DNA from: CBDUBU01 sp965365465
GTDB lineage: Bacteria; Bacteroidota; Rhodothermia; Rhodothermales; DASSAV01
Direction: 5' to 3'
DNA: 6,391 nucleotides
Assembly (NCBI GenBank): GCA_965365465.1
Contig: CBDUBU010000240.1
Coordinates: 1 to 6,391, forward strand
In this document: positions 1 through 6,391 of the stretch, piece by piece
How positions within the stretch are numbered: position 1 is the first letter of the stretch
Layout of the letters: each line of letters starts with the position of its first letter
Notes under the pieces: generated by a model
What the model was told of the DNA's origin: nothing
The model's input: the letters and a program-made list of their open reading frames with translations, nothing else
Database searches by the model: none
Position numbers and translations under genes: made by a program

Positions 1-1
1 G

Positions 2-391
2 CAGGCGATAGGCTGGCCGGGCAGCAGGGCAGAGGTAGAAGATTTGCTGGATTGTTTCTCCGGAGAGGCCCCGGATGTGACGGTCGATCTCAGCGTAGCC
101 GGGGGAGGTGTTCTACCACGCCTGGGTGTAGATTTTTTCTCCCGTGCGTGGATGCAGCGCGATCCGGGACGGCAGATGCTGATCGGGCGCTGTGTGGCGC
201 AGGGCCTCTGCACGCCGGAGCAGCAGCAGGCCCTCCGGGACTGGCAAACGTCTACCCGCGTCCTCTATCCGGGCGCGGCCTGGCCTGCCCGCCTGACGCG
301 GTGGGTGGATATGAAACTGGTGTACGAGCCGGGGTCGGACCTGGAGGCAAAAGCCTACCTGGGGTTCATGCCCCATTTTTCCTTTATGTGA
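2..391 (+). CDS. C-terminal part of an uncharacterised protein (5' end outside window)
   Basis: The reading frame is open from the left edge to the TGA at 389-391, giving 129 visible residues. A TTG at 44 could be read as a start, but the frame continues upstream of it with no ribosome binding site, so this is most likely the tail of a longer gene. Visible features are a Gly-containing strand-like segment ending in LPRLGVDFF (residues 38-46), a GLCTPEQQQALRDW helix (68-81), and a C-terminal stretch VDMKLVYEPG (102-111) followed by EAKAYLGF (115-122). There are no membrane segments, Cys clusters or catalytic motifs I can name. The pattern resembles, from memory only, uncharacterised proteins ending in a KLVY..PG...EAKAYLGF-like motif; I cannot assign a function. 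Its stop codon overlaps the next gene's start, which suggests co-transcription and translational coupling. Confidence 0.72.
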   Translation, partial: QAIGWPGSRAEVEDLLDCFSGEAPDVTVDLSVAGGGVLPRLGVDFFSRAWMQRDPGRQMLIGRCVAQGLCTPEQQQALRDWQTSTRVLYPGAAWPARLTRWVDMKLVYEPGSDLEAKAYLGFMPHFSFM

Positions 392-393
392 TG
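389..393 (+). promoter_or_regulatory. TGATG stop/start overlap
   Basis: The TGA of the upstream gene (389-391) shares one base with the ATG (391-393) of the cytochrome gene. There is no purine-rich ribosome binding site just upstream (the preceding bases are pyrimidine-rich), so initiation here would rely on translational coupling to the upstream gene. If the true start is GTG 463 or 493, the overlap is accidental. Confidence 0.5.
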
Positions 394-2064
394 CAGAGAC
401 GTTACAGGGTTCCGGAGGAAAAGAGCGCGTGGGCTGCGGAAGACGGCGGCAAGCGAACAGACGTGGAAGAGCGCAGCAAGCGAAAAACCCCTGTGAAATC
501 CTCCACCGTTGTAGCGCTGCTCGCTGCGACGGCAGCCGTGCTGGCCATGCCGGACGTTACCTGCCGGGTCATGCAGGAGAATCCGGGTGGACCTTCCGGT
601 TATGCCGCTGCTGCGGGCGCTAGCGGCGCTGCTGCAGATACCAGCGCCGCTGAACGGCTCGATTTCCCCCCGCGACTCAGCCCCGAACTGCCCTCCGGGA
701 TAGACCGGGCGTTCATGCTGAAGCTGGATCTGGCAGACCCCTACGATCTGGCGCAGGCCTCGCGGGTGTTTGATCTGTTCGCGTGGGAGTCCTTCGTCGC
801 GCTCCAGTGGCCGGTAGACTCGCAGGGAACGCCGGCTCCTGCACTGACGGGGCCGGGCGTCCCGCGCTGGGTATACTGGATGACCCCTAACGAGATTTTT
901 CTTCCCGACGGCGCCCGCCCGGATTCGACGTACGGCGTGCTTGAAATGGCCCGCTCGTTCGATGATGAGGAGTGCGAGGCTGCGCACCTGAGCAAGCAGA
1001 AAAGCCTCTCCGACGCGCTGGAACGGCACGAACTGACCCTGGCCGAGGCAGACGGAAATCACCTGTGGGACCAGAACGGCAACCAGGTATATTATGAGGT
1101 CTTCCTGAACGACATTGTCTTTGCTGACATCCTCAAGCAACAGCTTTACAATGTAGAGGGACAAATCCGGTATCTGGGCGATGGGTCCAATGCTGCTTTT
1201 TTCGGCTGGGCCAACCCGAACCTGCACCCCCCAACCACCGGTTCCATCACGATGAAGCTGGCCTGGAAGGAGATTGACGAAACAAAAGGCGATCTGCCCG
1301 ACCGCTACTTCACGAGAGAGGTCTGTGTGCCGCAGGAGGAACTGTCCGGCGTTCTGGTGAAAAAAACGCTGGGCCTCGTCGGGATGCACATCGCAAGAAA
1401 GCTGGTAGATGCACCCGAATGGGTATGGTCAACCTTTGAGCATGTCGATAACTTGGCCGTCAATGAACTCGATCTCTCCGAGCCGGGCCGGCAGCGCCCT
1501 TCCAGGCCCTCCTTTTATGACCCTGCGTGCCCGACCTGCCCTGTGAACACCCCTCCGGAGCCGGACGAAGACGGCATCCGGCGGACGCAGGCTGCCCGCA
1601 CCATTCCGGTCCCGGAGGCTACCGAAACGCTGAACCGGCAGGCACAGACGCGCCTTCGGGAGGCCGGGTCGGTGCTCCGGTTTTACAAACTCATCGGCGC
1701 ACAGTGGCCCACAAGCGTCTGGCCGACGGCTCCTGTGCGCCGCACCCCGAAAGACCAGAGCAAAGCGCTGACCGCATGGGTGCTAAATGATTCACTGGGC
1801 CGACCCGCGCCGCCCTTTCTTGCCAACAGCGTCATGGAAACCTACTTCCAGGCCGGCAACCAGCCTGCAAGCGCACTCCAGTATCGCGGCCCGGATAACA
1901 AGACGGTGGTCTACGGCGCATTGGGCTGTATGCAGTGCCACTCGTTTTCCTCTATCGCGTCGGGGATCGGGGCTGACGGCAAGGTGATTCCCGGCCCGCG
2001 TCTTTCCGGAGACTTCGTCTTTTCTCTGAGCCGGGCGCAACCGGCGGCGCGTGAAACGAATTGA
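391..2064 (+). CDS. Exported single-haem c-type cytochrome-like protein
   Basis: Encodes 557 residues from ATG 391. Residues 1-34 are charged, 35-58 look like a signal peptide or anchor (VKSSTVVALLAATAAVLA), and about 59-90 is an Ala/Gly-rich linker. The body has conserved-looking aromatic motifs: WESFVALQW (132-140), FFGWANPN (270-277), MKLAWKEI (288-295), LVGMHIARK (329-337) and WVWSTFEHVDN (344-354). Near the C-terminus is one haem-attachment site, CMQCH (513-517), followed by LSGDFVFSLSRAQ (538-550). This order matches, from memory, a widespread family of uncharacterised cytochrome c-like proteins; no substrate is known to me. A covalently bound haem implies periplasmic or extracytoplasmic maturation. 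No Met follows the haem site, so the distal ligand must lie upstream or be absent. ATG 391 was chosen because it overlaps the upstream stop; GTG 463 or GTG 493 would give a more typical signal peptide (533 or 523 residues). The frame is also open upstream to 52, but that part overlaps the previous gene. Confidence 0.88.
   Translation: MQRRYRVPEEKSAWAAEDGGKRTDVEERSKRKTPVKSSTVVALLAATAAVLAMPDVTCRVMQENPGGPSGYAAAAGASGAAADTSAAERLDFPPRLSPELPSGIDRAFMLKLDLADPYDLAQASRVFDLFAWESFVALQWPVDSQGTPAPALTGPGVPRWVYWMTPNEIFLPDGARPDSTYGVLEMARSFDDEECEAAHLSKQKSLSDALERHELTLAEADGNHLWDQNGNQVYYEVFLNDIVFADILKQQLYNVEGQIRYLGDGSNAAFFGWANPNLHPPTTGSITMKLAWKEIDETKGDLPDRYFTREVCVPQEELSGVLVKKTLGLVGMHIARKLVDAPEWVWSTFEHVDNLAVNELDLSEPGRQRPSRPSFYDPACPTCPVNTPPEPDEDGIRRTQAARTIPVPEATETLNRQAQTRLREAGSVLRFYKLIGAQWPTSVWPTAPVRRTPKDQSKALTAWVLNDSLGRPAPPFLANSVMETYFQAGNQPASALQYRGPDNKTVVYGALGCMQCHSFSSIASGIGADGKVIPGPRLSGDFVFSLSRAQPAARETN
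493..564 (+). other. Signal peptide / N-terminal membrane anchor of the cytochrome-like protein
   Basis: Codons 35-58 (from ATG 391) encode a hydrophobic stretch of about 16 residues, TVVALLAATAAVLAM, preceded by a basic KRKTPVK region and followed by the helix breaker PD. This is the n- and h-region layout of a Sec signal. A cleavage site is not clear: V-L-A before Met53 and sites in the Ala-rich linker are candidates. DVTC (55-58) is a poor lipobox because position -3 is Asp, so I do not call it a lipoprotein. Confidence 0.7.
1927..1941 (+). other. Haem c attachment motif CMQCH
   Basis: TGT-ATG-CAG-TGC-CAC encodes C-M-Q-C-H, the canonical CXXCH site for covalent haem attachment, with His517 as the expected proximal ligand. 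It is the only CXXCH in the protein; CPTC at 380-383 is a CXXC without the His. Confidence 0.9.
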
Positions 2065-2071
2065 GATATCC

Positions 2072-5000
2072 ATGAAGCCGGAAGCCGACTTACAGCAAGA
2101 TGTGCCGGGTTATGAACGGGCCGAACTCCTTTATGAGGCAGGCGGGCTTTGCACGTTCCGGGGGCGCAGCCTGGCGGAGAGTCGGCCTGTGCTAATCAGG
2201 ATGCCGGAGGCCGGCCCGCCTGCTCCGCAGGAAGTCAGGCGCCTGCAAAATGAGTATCAGATGACGCGCACGCCCGACATCGAAGGCATCCTTCACGCCT
2301 GCGCTCTGGTTCGGCATCACGACAGCCTCGCGCTCATCCTCGAAGGTTTCGGCGGCGCACCGCTGTCGAGGAGGGATTCCCGCGAGGGCGTGGGTCTGGC
2401 CGGGCTGCTCCGCCCTGTGATCCAGGTTGCGCGGCTCCTCGGCGCACTGCACGAACACGGCATCATACACAAGAACCTCCATCCCGGAAACATTCTCATG
2501 CACCCGGAGACCGGCGAAGTCCGGTTGACCGGCTTCGGCATCGCCTCCCGGTACGCAGGGGAAACCCATCAAGTGCAGGGTCCGGCCTATCTGGAAGAGA
2601 ACCTTGCATACATGTCGCCCGAACAGACGGGGCGCATGAACCGGAGCCTTGACTACCGAACGGATTTCTATTCGCTCGGCATAGTTCTCTATGAGTTGTT
2701 GCTGGGGCAGACGCCCTTTGCCGCCTCAGATCCTCTGGAGTGGATTCACTGCCACATTGCCCATCAGCCCGCGCCGCCGCACACGCTCGACCCGAACATC
2801 CCGGAGGCTGTTTCGGATGTCGTGCTGAAGATGCTGTCAAAGACCGCCGAGGATCGTTACCAGAGCGCCTCCGGTCTGGAAGCAGACTTGCAGGAATGCC
2901 TTGACCAGTACACGGCCACAGGAAAAATCGTGGATTTCGTGCCCGGCGGGTCGGATGTTTCGGATCGTCTGACGATGCCGCTGAAGCTGTACGGCCGCGA
3001 CCAGGAACGGGCTGTGCTGATGGAGACCTTTGACCGTGTGCGAAAAGGCGCTGCCGAGGCGCTGCTGGTTTACGGGTATTCGGGAACGGGCAAGTCGACG
3101 CTGGTTCAGGAGATACACCATCCGATCCTGCGGGAGAACGGGTTTTTCATTTCCGGCAAGTTCGACCAGCTTCAGCGAGATCGGCCCTACAGTTCCCTGA
3201 CGGATGCATTCCGGCAACTGATCCGCCAGTTGCTCACCGAAAACGAAGTTCAGATCACCGGCTGGCGCACCCGGCTCCAGGAAGCCCTCGGACCTGTGGG
3301 ACAGGTCATCGTTGCCGTGCTTCCTGAGATCGAACTGATTATCGGCGAGCAGCCGCTACTGCCGTCGCTGGGACCGCGTGAGGCGCAGAACCGGTTTCGC
3401 CTGGCCTTCCGGCGCTTCGTCCGGGTGCTGTCCGGAAAAGATCATCCGCTCGTTCTCTTCCTGGACGACCTTCAATGGGCGGATGTCGCAACGCTGGAAC
3501 TGCTCCGGTACCTGATGGGCGACCCGGAGATCGGCTACCTGCTGGTGATCGGGTCATACCGTGACAATGAGGTTGCCCCGGATCACCCGCTGGTGCAGAC
3601 TCTGCTGGAAATCGAGCAGGAGGGCGGGCAGATCACACGGCTGCCCCTGAAGCCGCTTTCGCTGCCTGATTTGCAAGCCTGGATGGCCGACACCCTGTCG
3701 TGCCGGCAGGAGCGCGTAGCGCCGCTGGCCGAACTGGTCTTCCGGAAGACGAACGGCAATCCGTTTTTTGCCATCGAGTTTCTGAAGTCTCTTCACCGGG
3801 AAGGCCTGATTGCATTCGTTCCCGGGCGAGACGAGCAGGGCCGCCGCAGGGCCGGAGGCTGGACGTGGGAGCTTGAGGCGGTTCGGAAAGCGCCGACGAC
3901 GGACAACGTCGCTGTGTTGATGTCCGACAAAATGCGGCGGCTCGGGATGCACACCCGTGAGGTGTTGAAGCTGGCGGCCTGCATTGGCAACACGTTTGAT
4001 TCACAGACCCTGGCTGCCGTCTACGAACACACGACGCAGGAAACCGCCGCAGCCCTGGCGGAGGCGCTCCAGGAAGGACTGGTTTTTTCAACACGGTCAG
4101 CGTATCCGTTACTGCAAGACCTTGACGGAGCAACAGGAGCTGATCCCGACTTCGATCCTTCCGCCCTCACCTTTACGTTTCTGCACGACCGGGTCCAGCA
4201 GGCCGCCTACGCCCTGATCCCGGAAGCCGACCGCCCGGCGGTGCATCTCCATGTAGCGCGGCGGCTCCAGGACCACCTCGCGCAACGCTTCGATAAACAC
4301 CTCTTCGAGATCGCCGAGCATCTGAACATTGGCGCCTCGCTGCTGACCGGAGAAACTGAACGCATCGAAGCGGCACGCATCAACCTGCTCGCCGGAAGGA
4401 AAGCCAAAGCATCCACTGCCTATGAATCGGCGCTTCGTTTCCTGACGGCCGGAACCGCGCTGCTGGCCGAAAATAGCTGGCAGGTACACTATTCTCTGGC
4501 ATTCGACCTGCACCTCGAACGGGCTGAATGCGAATACCTGACTACGCAGTTCGACGAAGCCGATCGCCGATTCAGCCTGCTCCTGCAACAAGCCCGCACC
4601 GATGCGGATCGCGTCCGGGTTTACACGGCGCAAGTGTTACAGTTCATGCACCTGGGCCGGAATGCAGAAGCCGTAGATGTGGGTGTAGCGGCGCTGAAGC
4701 TGCTGGGGCTGCCCCTATCGGCAGAACCCTCGCAGGCCGATATGTTCGCGGAGTTGTTGAAGGTGAAGTGGAAGCAGGGTCGGACGCCGATCCGGGACCT
4801 GGCGCGGCTGCCCGATCGGATGACGCCGGAACGGCTGACGGCGATGAACCTGCTCATCAACCTCTGGTTTCCGGCTTATCTGCTCAAGCGTGAGAACCTG
4901 ATCGGGCTTATCGTGCTCAAAATGGTCAACCTGTCGCTCACGTATGGCAATGCGCCGCCTTCCTCGTTTGCCTACGCCTGCTACGGTTCGCTCCACAGTT

Positions 5001-6391
5001 CGGCCTTTGGCAACATGAAAGCGGCGGCAGCCTACGCAGGGCTGGCCGACGAGGTGGCCGGACAGTTCAATGACACGTCGATCACCAGCAAGACGCTGTT
5101 CGTCATCGCGTCGTTTTTGCGACATTTCGGCGGGCACCTTCGGGAGAGCCTGGACGACCTCGATGCCGCGCTGCGCGGCTGTCTGGAAACAGGCAACCTG
5201 GTACAGGCAGGTTACTGCGCCAACGTGATTCTCTTCTGGATGCCTCTGCTGTCCATGCCGCTGGCAGAGATCCAGGCCGAAGCACTGCGCTATCTGGACT
5301 TTGGCAAAAACCTCGGCGCGCAGAACGTGATGCAGACCATGCAATCCGCCCTGCGATGGATCGAGGCGCTGGCAAAAACCGGGCCGGAAGCCATTCGATC
5401 AGGCGCGCACCGCTTCGATCCGGGCGAGGATGTCACGGAGGAGATGCAGAAGGGATTCGATCATCTTCTGCAATTGCAGATTGCCTGCCTCTTCGGGCAA
5501 TACGAAGAAGCCTTCCGTCTCGTCGTGCGCTTGCGCGATTACCCGGAGATGGTGGTGCATAGCGTGGCTTTTGTGCCGTACTACGACCTTTACGAGGCGC
5601 TGACGATCCTGGCGCTGCTCCCGGCGGCGAGCGCCGGGCAGAAAGACGTATACGGGAAGGCGTTGGGCCGGGCCAGGAAACGGCTGAAAAAATGGGCAAA
5701 AAGCAGCCCGCAGAACGCGCTGCACAAATACCTCCTGGTGGAAGCGGAAATGCACCGGCGCGCCGGACGGGCGGAACAGGCTGCTGCGGCCTACGACGAG
5801 GCCATCGCAGCAGCCCGGGAACATGGCTACCTTGCGGAAGAAGCGCTGGCCTATGAGTGCGCCGCGCAGTTTTACCTGTCGCAGGAACGCGCGTTTCTGG
5901 CGACGGCCTACTTGCGCGAAGCCAGGAGCCGGTACGATGCATGGGGCGCTGCCGCCAAAGTCCGCGACCTGGACCGGCAGCACCCGGACCTGTTGCTCCG
6001 TCCTGAGACCACCGGCGCAGATATGGTAGCCGAAGTCTCCGCCGCGTCTGCTCACGTAGAACTAGACGTTGCTTCCGTCCTCAAAGCCTCCCGCGTGCTC
6101 GCCAGTGAAATCGTGCTTGGCAAGCTGCTCAAGCGTGTGATGCAGATTGTCATCGAGAACGCAGGCGCCCAGAAAGGCTTTTTGATCATTGCCGACGACG
6201 ACGTGCTGGTGGTCGAAGCAGAAGGCGCGGTTGACGGCGAAGAAACCATTATTCTTCAATCAGCCCCGCTCGAAGAACACCGGGACCTCTCGCACGCCAT
6301 TGTCCACTATGTGGCCCGGACGCGAGAGGATGTGGTTCTGAACGATGCGGCGGTCGATAGTATGTTTGCGGCGGATGCCTACATTGCCCGC
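2072..6391 (+). CDS. Multidomain sensor: kinase-like domain, P-loop ATPase, helical repeats, GAF (3' end outside window)
   Basis: I translated this frame through to the right edge and found no stop: 1440 codons are visible. Domains in order: a protein kinase-like domain (about 12-275); an ATPase with Walker A GYSGTGKS (335-342), Walker B LVLFLDDLQWAD (460-471) and GSYRDNEV (494-501); the family signature FLHDRVQQAAYALI (703-716); helical repeats (about 720-1320); and a GAF domain start with IENAGAQKGFLII (1361-1373). This is the architecture of Hstk-type proteins (NCBI name: trifunctional Ser/Thr kinase/ATP-binding protein/sensor histidine kinase), usually well over 1700 residues. No signal peptide or membrane segment is visible, so it is probably cytoplasmic. 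The kinase-like domain lacks its catalytic residues, while the ATPase motifs are intact. ATG 2072 lies 7 bases after the cytochrome stop, with only a weak GAG before it; in-frame GTG 2051 is an alternative. The output domain (histidine kinase, cyclase or other) cannot be seen. Confidence 0.93.
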   Translation, partial: MKPEADLQQDVPGYERAELLYEAGGLCTFRGRSLAESRPVLIRMPEAGPPAPQEVRRLQNEYQMTRTPDIEGILHACALVRHHDSLALILEGFGGAPLSRRDSREGVGLAGLLRPVIQVARLLGALHEHGIIHKNLHPGNILMHPETGEVRLTGFGIASRYAGETHQVQGPAYLEENLAYMSPEQTGRMNRSLDYRTDFYSLGIVLYELLLGQTPFAASDPLEWIHCHIAHQPAPPHTLDPNIPEAVSDVVLKMLSKTAEDRYQSASGLEADLQECLDQYTATGKIVDFVPGGSDVSDRLTMPLKLYGRDQERAVLMETFDRVRKGAAEALLVYGYSGTGKSTLVQEIHHPILRENGFFISGKFDQLQRDRPYSSLTDAFRQLIRQLLTENEVQITGWRTRLQEALGPVGQVIVAVLPEIELIIGEQPLLPSLGPREAQNRFRLAFRRFVRVLSGKDHPLVLFLDDLQWADVATLELLRYLMGDPEIGYLLVIGSYRDNEVAPDHPLVQTLLEIEQEGGQITRLPLKPLSLPDLQAWMADTLSCRQERVAPLAELVFRKTNGNPFFAIEFLKSLHREGLIAFVPGRDEQGRRRAGGWTWELEAVRKAPTTDNVAVLMSDKMRRLGMHTREVLKLAACIGNTFDSQTLAAVYEHTTQETAAALAEALQEGLVFSTRSAYPLLQDLDGATGADPDFDPSALTFTFLHDRVQQAAYALIPEADRPAVHLHVARRLQDHLAQRFDKHLFEIAEHLNIGASLLTGETERIEAARINLLAGRKAKASTAYESALRFLTAGTALLAENSWQVHYSLAFDLHLERAECEYLTTQFDEADRRFSLLLQQARTDADRVRVYTAQVLQFMHLGRNAEAVDVGVAALKLLGLPLSAEPSQADMFAELLKVKWKQGRTPIRDLARLPDRMTPERLTAMNLLINLWFPAYLLKRENLIGLIVLKMVNLSLTYGNAPPSSFAYACYGSLHSSAFGNMKAAAAYAGLADEVAGQFNDTSITSKTLFVIASFLRHFGGHLRESLDDLDAALRGCLETGNLVQAGYCANVILFWMPLLSMPLAEIQAEALRYLDFGKNLGAQNVMQTMQSALRWIEALAKTGPEAIRSGAHRFDPGEDVTEEMQKGFDHLLQLQIACLFGQYEEAFRLVVRLRDYPEMVVHSVAFVPYYDLYEALTILALLPAASAGQKDVYGKALGRARKRLKKWAKSSPQNALHKYLLVEAEMHRRAGRAEQAAAAYDEAIAAAREHGYLAEEALAYECAAQFYLSQERAFLATAYLREARSRYDAWGAAAKVRDLDRQHPDLLLRPETTGADMVAEVSAASAHVELDVASVLKASRVLASEIVLGKLLKRVMQIVIENAGAQKGFLIIADDDVLVVEAEGAVDGEETIILQSAPLEEHRDLSHAIVHYVARTREDVVLNDAAVDSMFAADAYIAR
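2105..2896 (+). other. Protein kinase-like domain, predicted pseudokinase
   Basis: This part of the large sensor covers residues 12-275. Kinase landmarks align in order: a loop region GGLCTFRGR, VLIR (40-43) at the usual V-I-K site, the helix C glutamate candidate Glu61 in LQNEYQ, HKNLHPGN (133-140) at the catalytic loop, TGFG (153-156) at DFG, SPE (182-184) at APE, DFYSLG (198-203), and EDRY (260-263) with the subdomain XI arginine. The ATP-anchoring Lys is Arg, the catalytic Asp is Asn and the metal-binding Asp is Gly. Fold-stabilising residues are kept, so the fold is probably intact but phosphotransfer is unlikely. Confidence 0.82.
3005..4217 (+). other. P-loop ATPase domain (predictor-ATPase / AAA_16 type)
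   Basis: Covers residues about 312-715 of the large sensor, starting just after LYGRDQE, the usual entry to this domain. Walker A GYSGTGKS has Lys341; Walker B ends in Asp465-Asp466, and the LDDLQWAD form is typical of STAND-like signalling ATPases. A sensor-like GSYRDNEV strand and the NGNPFFAIEFL helix follow. Nucleotide-driven switching or oligomerisation is the inferred role. All visible motifs look functional, in contrast to the kinase-like domain before it. Confidence 0.85.
6062..6391 (+). other. Linker helix and N-terminal half of a GAF domain (cut by window edge)
   Basis: Residues 1331-1440 of the large sensor. A linker helix with ASVLKASRVLASEI leads into LLKRVMQIVIENAGAQKGFLI and then short strands (DDDVLVVEAEG, EETIILQ) and HAIVHYVART. 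This is the pattern of the GAF domain found just before the output module in Hstk-type proteins. GAF domains bind small ligands or chromophores; the ligand cannot be told from this half. No cysteine is seen in the visible part. Confidence 0.82.

Noticed and set aside
52..390. Upstream extension of the cytochrome frame back to position 52
   Set aside because: It overlaps the upstream gene, and its translation is Arg/Gly/Cys/Pro-rich and patternless, whereas the overlapping frame gives a well-patterned protein tail.
547..564. Lipoprotein cleavage site at DVTC
   Set aside because: The residues before Cys58 (D-V-T) do not fit a lipobox, which needs a small aliphatic residue at -3 and Gly/Ala/Ser at -1.
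429..623. A 64-codon frame starting at GTG 429 behind a good GGAGGAA
   Set aside because: The product is Arg- and Cys-rich with no pattern and overlaps the signal peptide region of the cytochrome gene. Kept only as a note on start choice.
355..1389. A 344-codon open frame on the minus strand
   Set aside because: It lies wholly antisense to the cytochrome-like gene, whose protein has coherent motifs and a haem site. The minus-strand translation is Arg/Gln/Gly-rich with no recognisable domain, as expected for an antisense shadow in GC-rich DNA.
2065..2071. Possible promoter or terminator between the cytochrome and sensor genes
   Set aside because: Seven bases are too few for either, and I see no hairpin with a T-run around the junction.
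3984..6029. Short plus-strand frames inside the sensor gene (3984-4217, 4528-4893, 5356-5562, 5823-6029)
   Set aside because: Out-of-frame shadows of the sensor gene; the translations are low in pattern and rich in Arg/Pro/Ser.
2192..6259. Many minus-strand open frames of 65-218 codons (for example 4109-4633, 4715-5344, 5399-6055)
   Set aside because: All are antisense to the large sensor frame, which is continuous and full of family motifs. Their translations show no domains.

Overview
The window holds three genes, all read left to right and packed tightly: the 3' end of an unrecognised gene (to 391), a complete gene for an exported single-haem c-type cytochrome-like protein (391-2064), and the first 1440 codons of a very large signalling protein (2072 to the right edge). 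The junctions are a 1-base stop/start overlap (TGATG) and a 7-base gap. Together with the shared strand, this suggests one operon. There are no RNA genes, mobile elements, CRISPR arrays or convincing terminators, and no gene-free stretch longer than a few bases.

The DNA is GC-rich by eye and densely coding. An exported c-type cytochrome next to a large kinase-like/ATPase/GAF sensor fits an environmental bacterium with a complex signalling repertoire. Proteins of this layout are known in cyanobacteria, several proteobacterial and deltaproteobacterial groups, Chloroflexota and others. The sequence alone does not identify the organism.

Layout: (1) 2-391 encodes 129 C-terminal residues of a soluble-looking protein ending in a patterned stretch around VYEPG and EAKAYLGF. 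(2) 391-2064 encodes 557 residues: a charged N-terminus, a signal-anchor-like segment, an Ala/Gly-rich linker, a Trp-rich body and a CMQCH haem site near the C-terminus. (3) 2072-6391 encodes a protein kinase-like domain, a P-loop ATPase of the predictor-ATPase/AAA_16 type, a long helical-repeat region and the start of a GAF domain. The output domain, by family usually a histidine kinase, lies outside the window.

The most notable observation is that the kinase-like domain lacks all three core catalytic residues: the VIK lysine is Arg43, the HxD aspartate is Asn135 and the DFG aspartate is Gly154. The C-lobe scaffold motifs remain. It is therefore probably a pseudokinase that serves as a docking or regulatory module. 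The second point of interest is the tight coupling of this sensor to an exported haem protein, which suggests, but does not prove, a redox- or ligand-responsive pathway.
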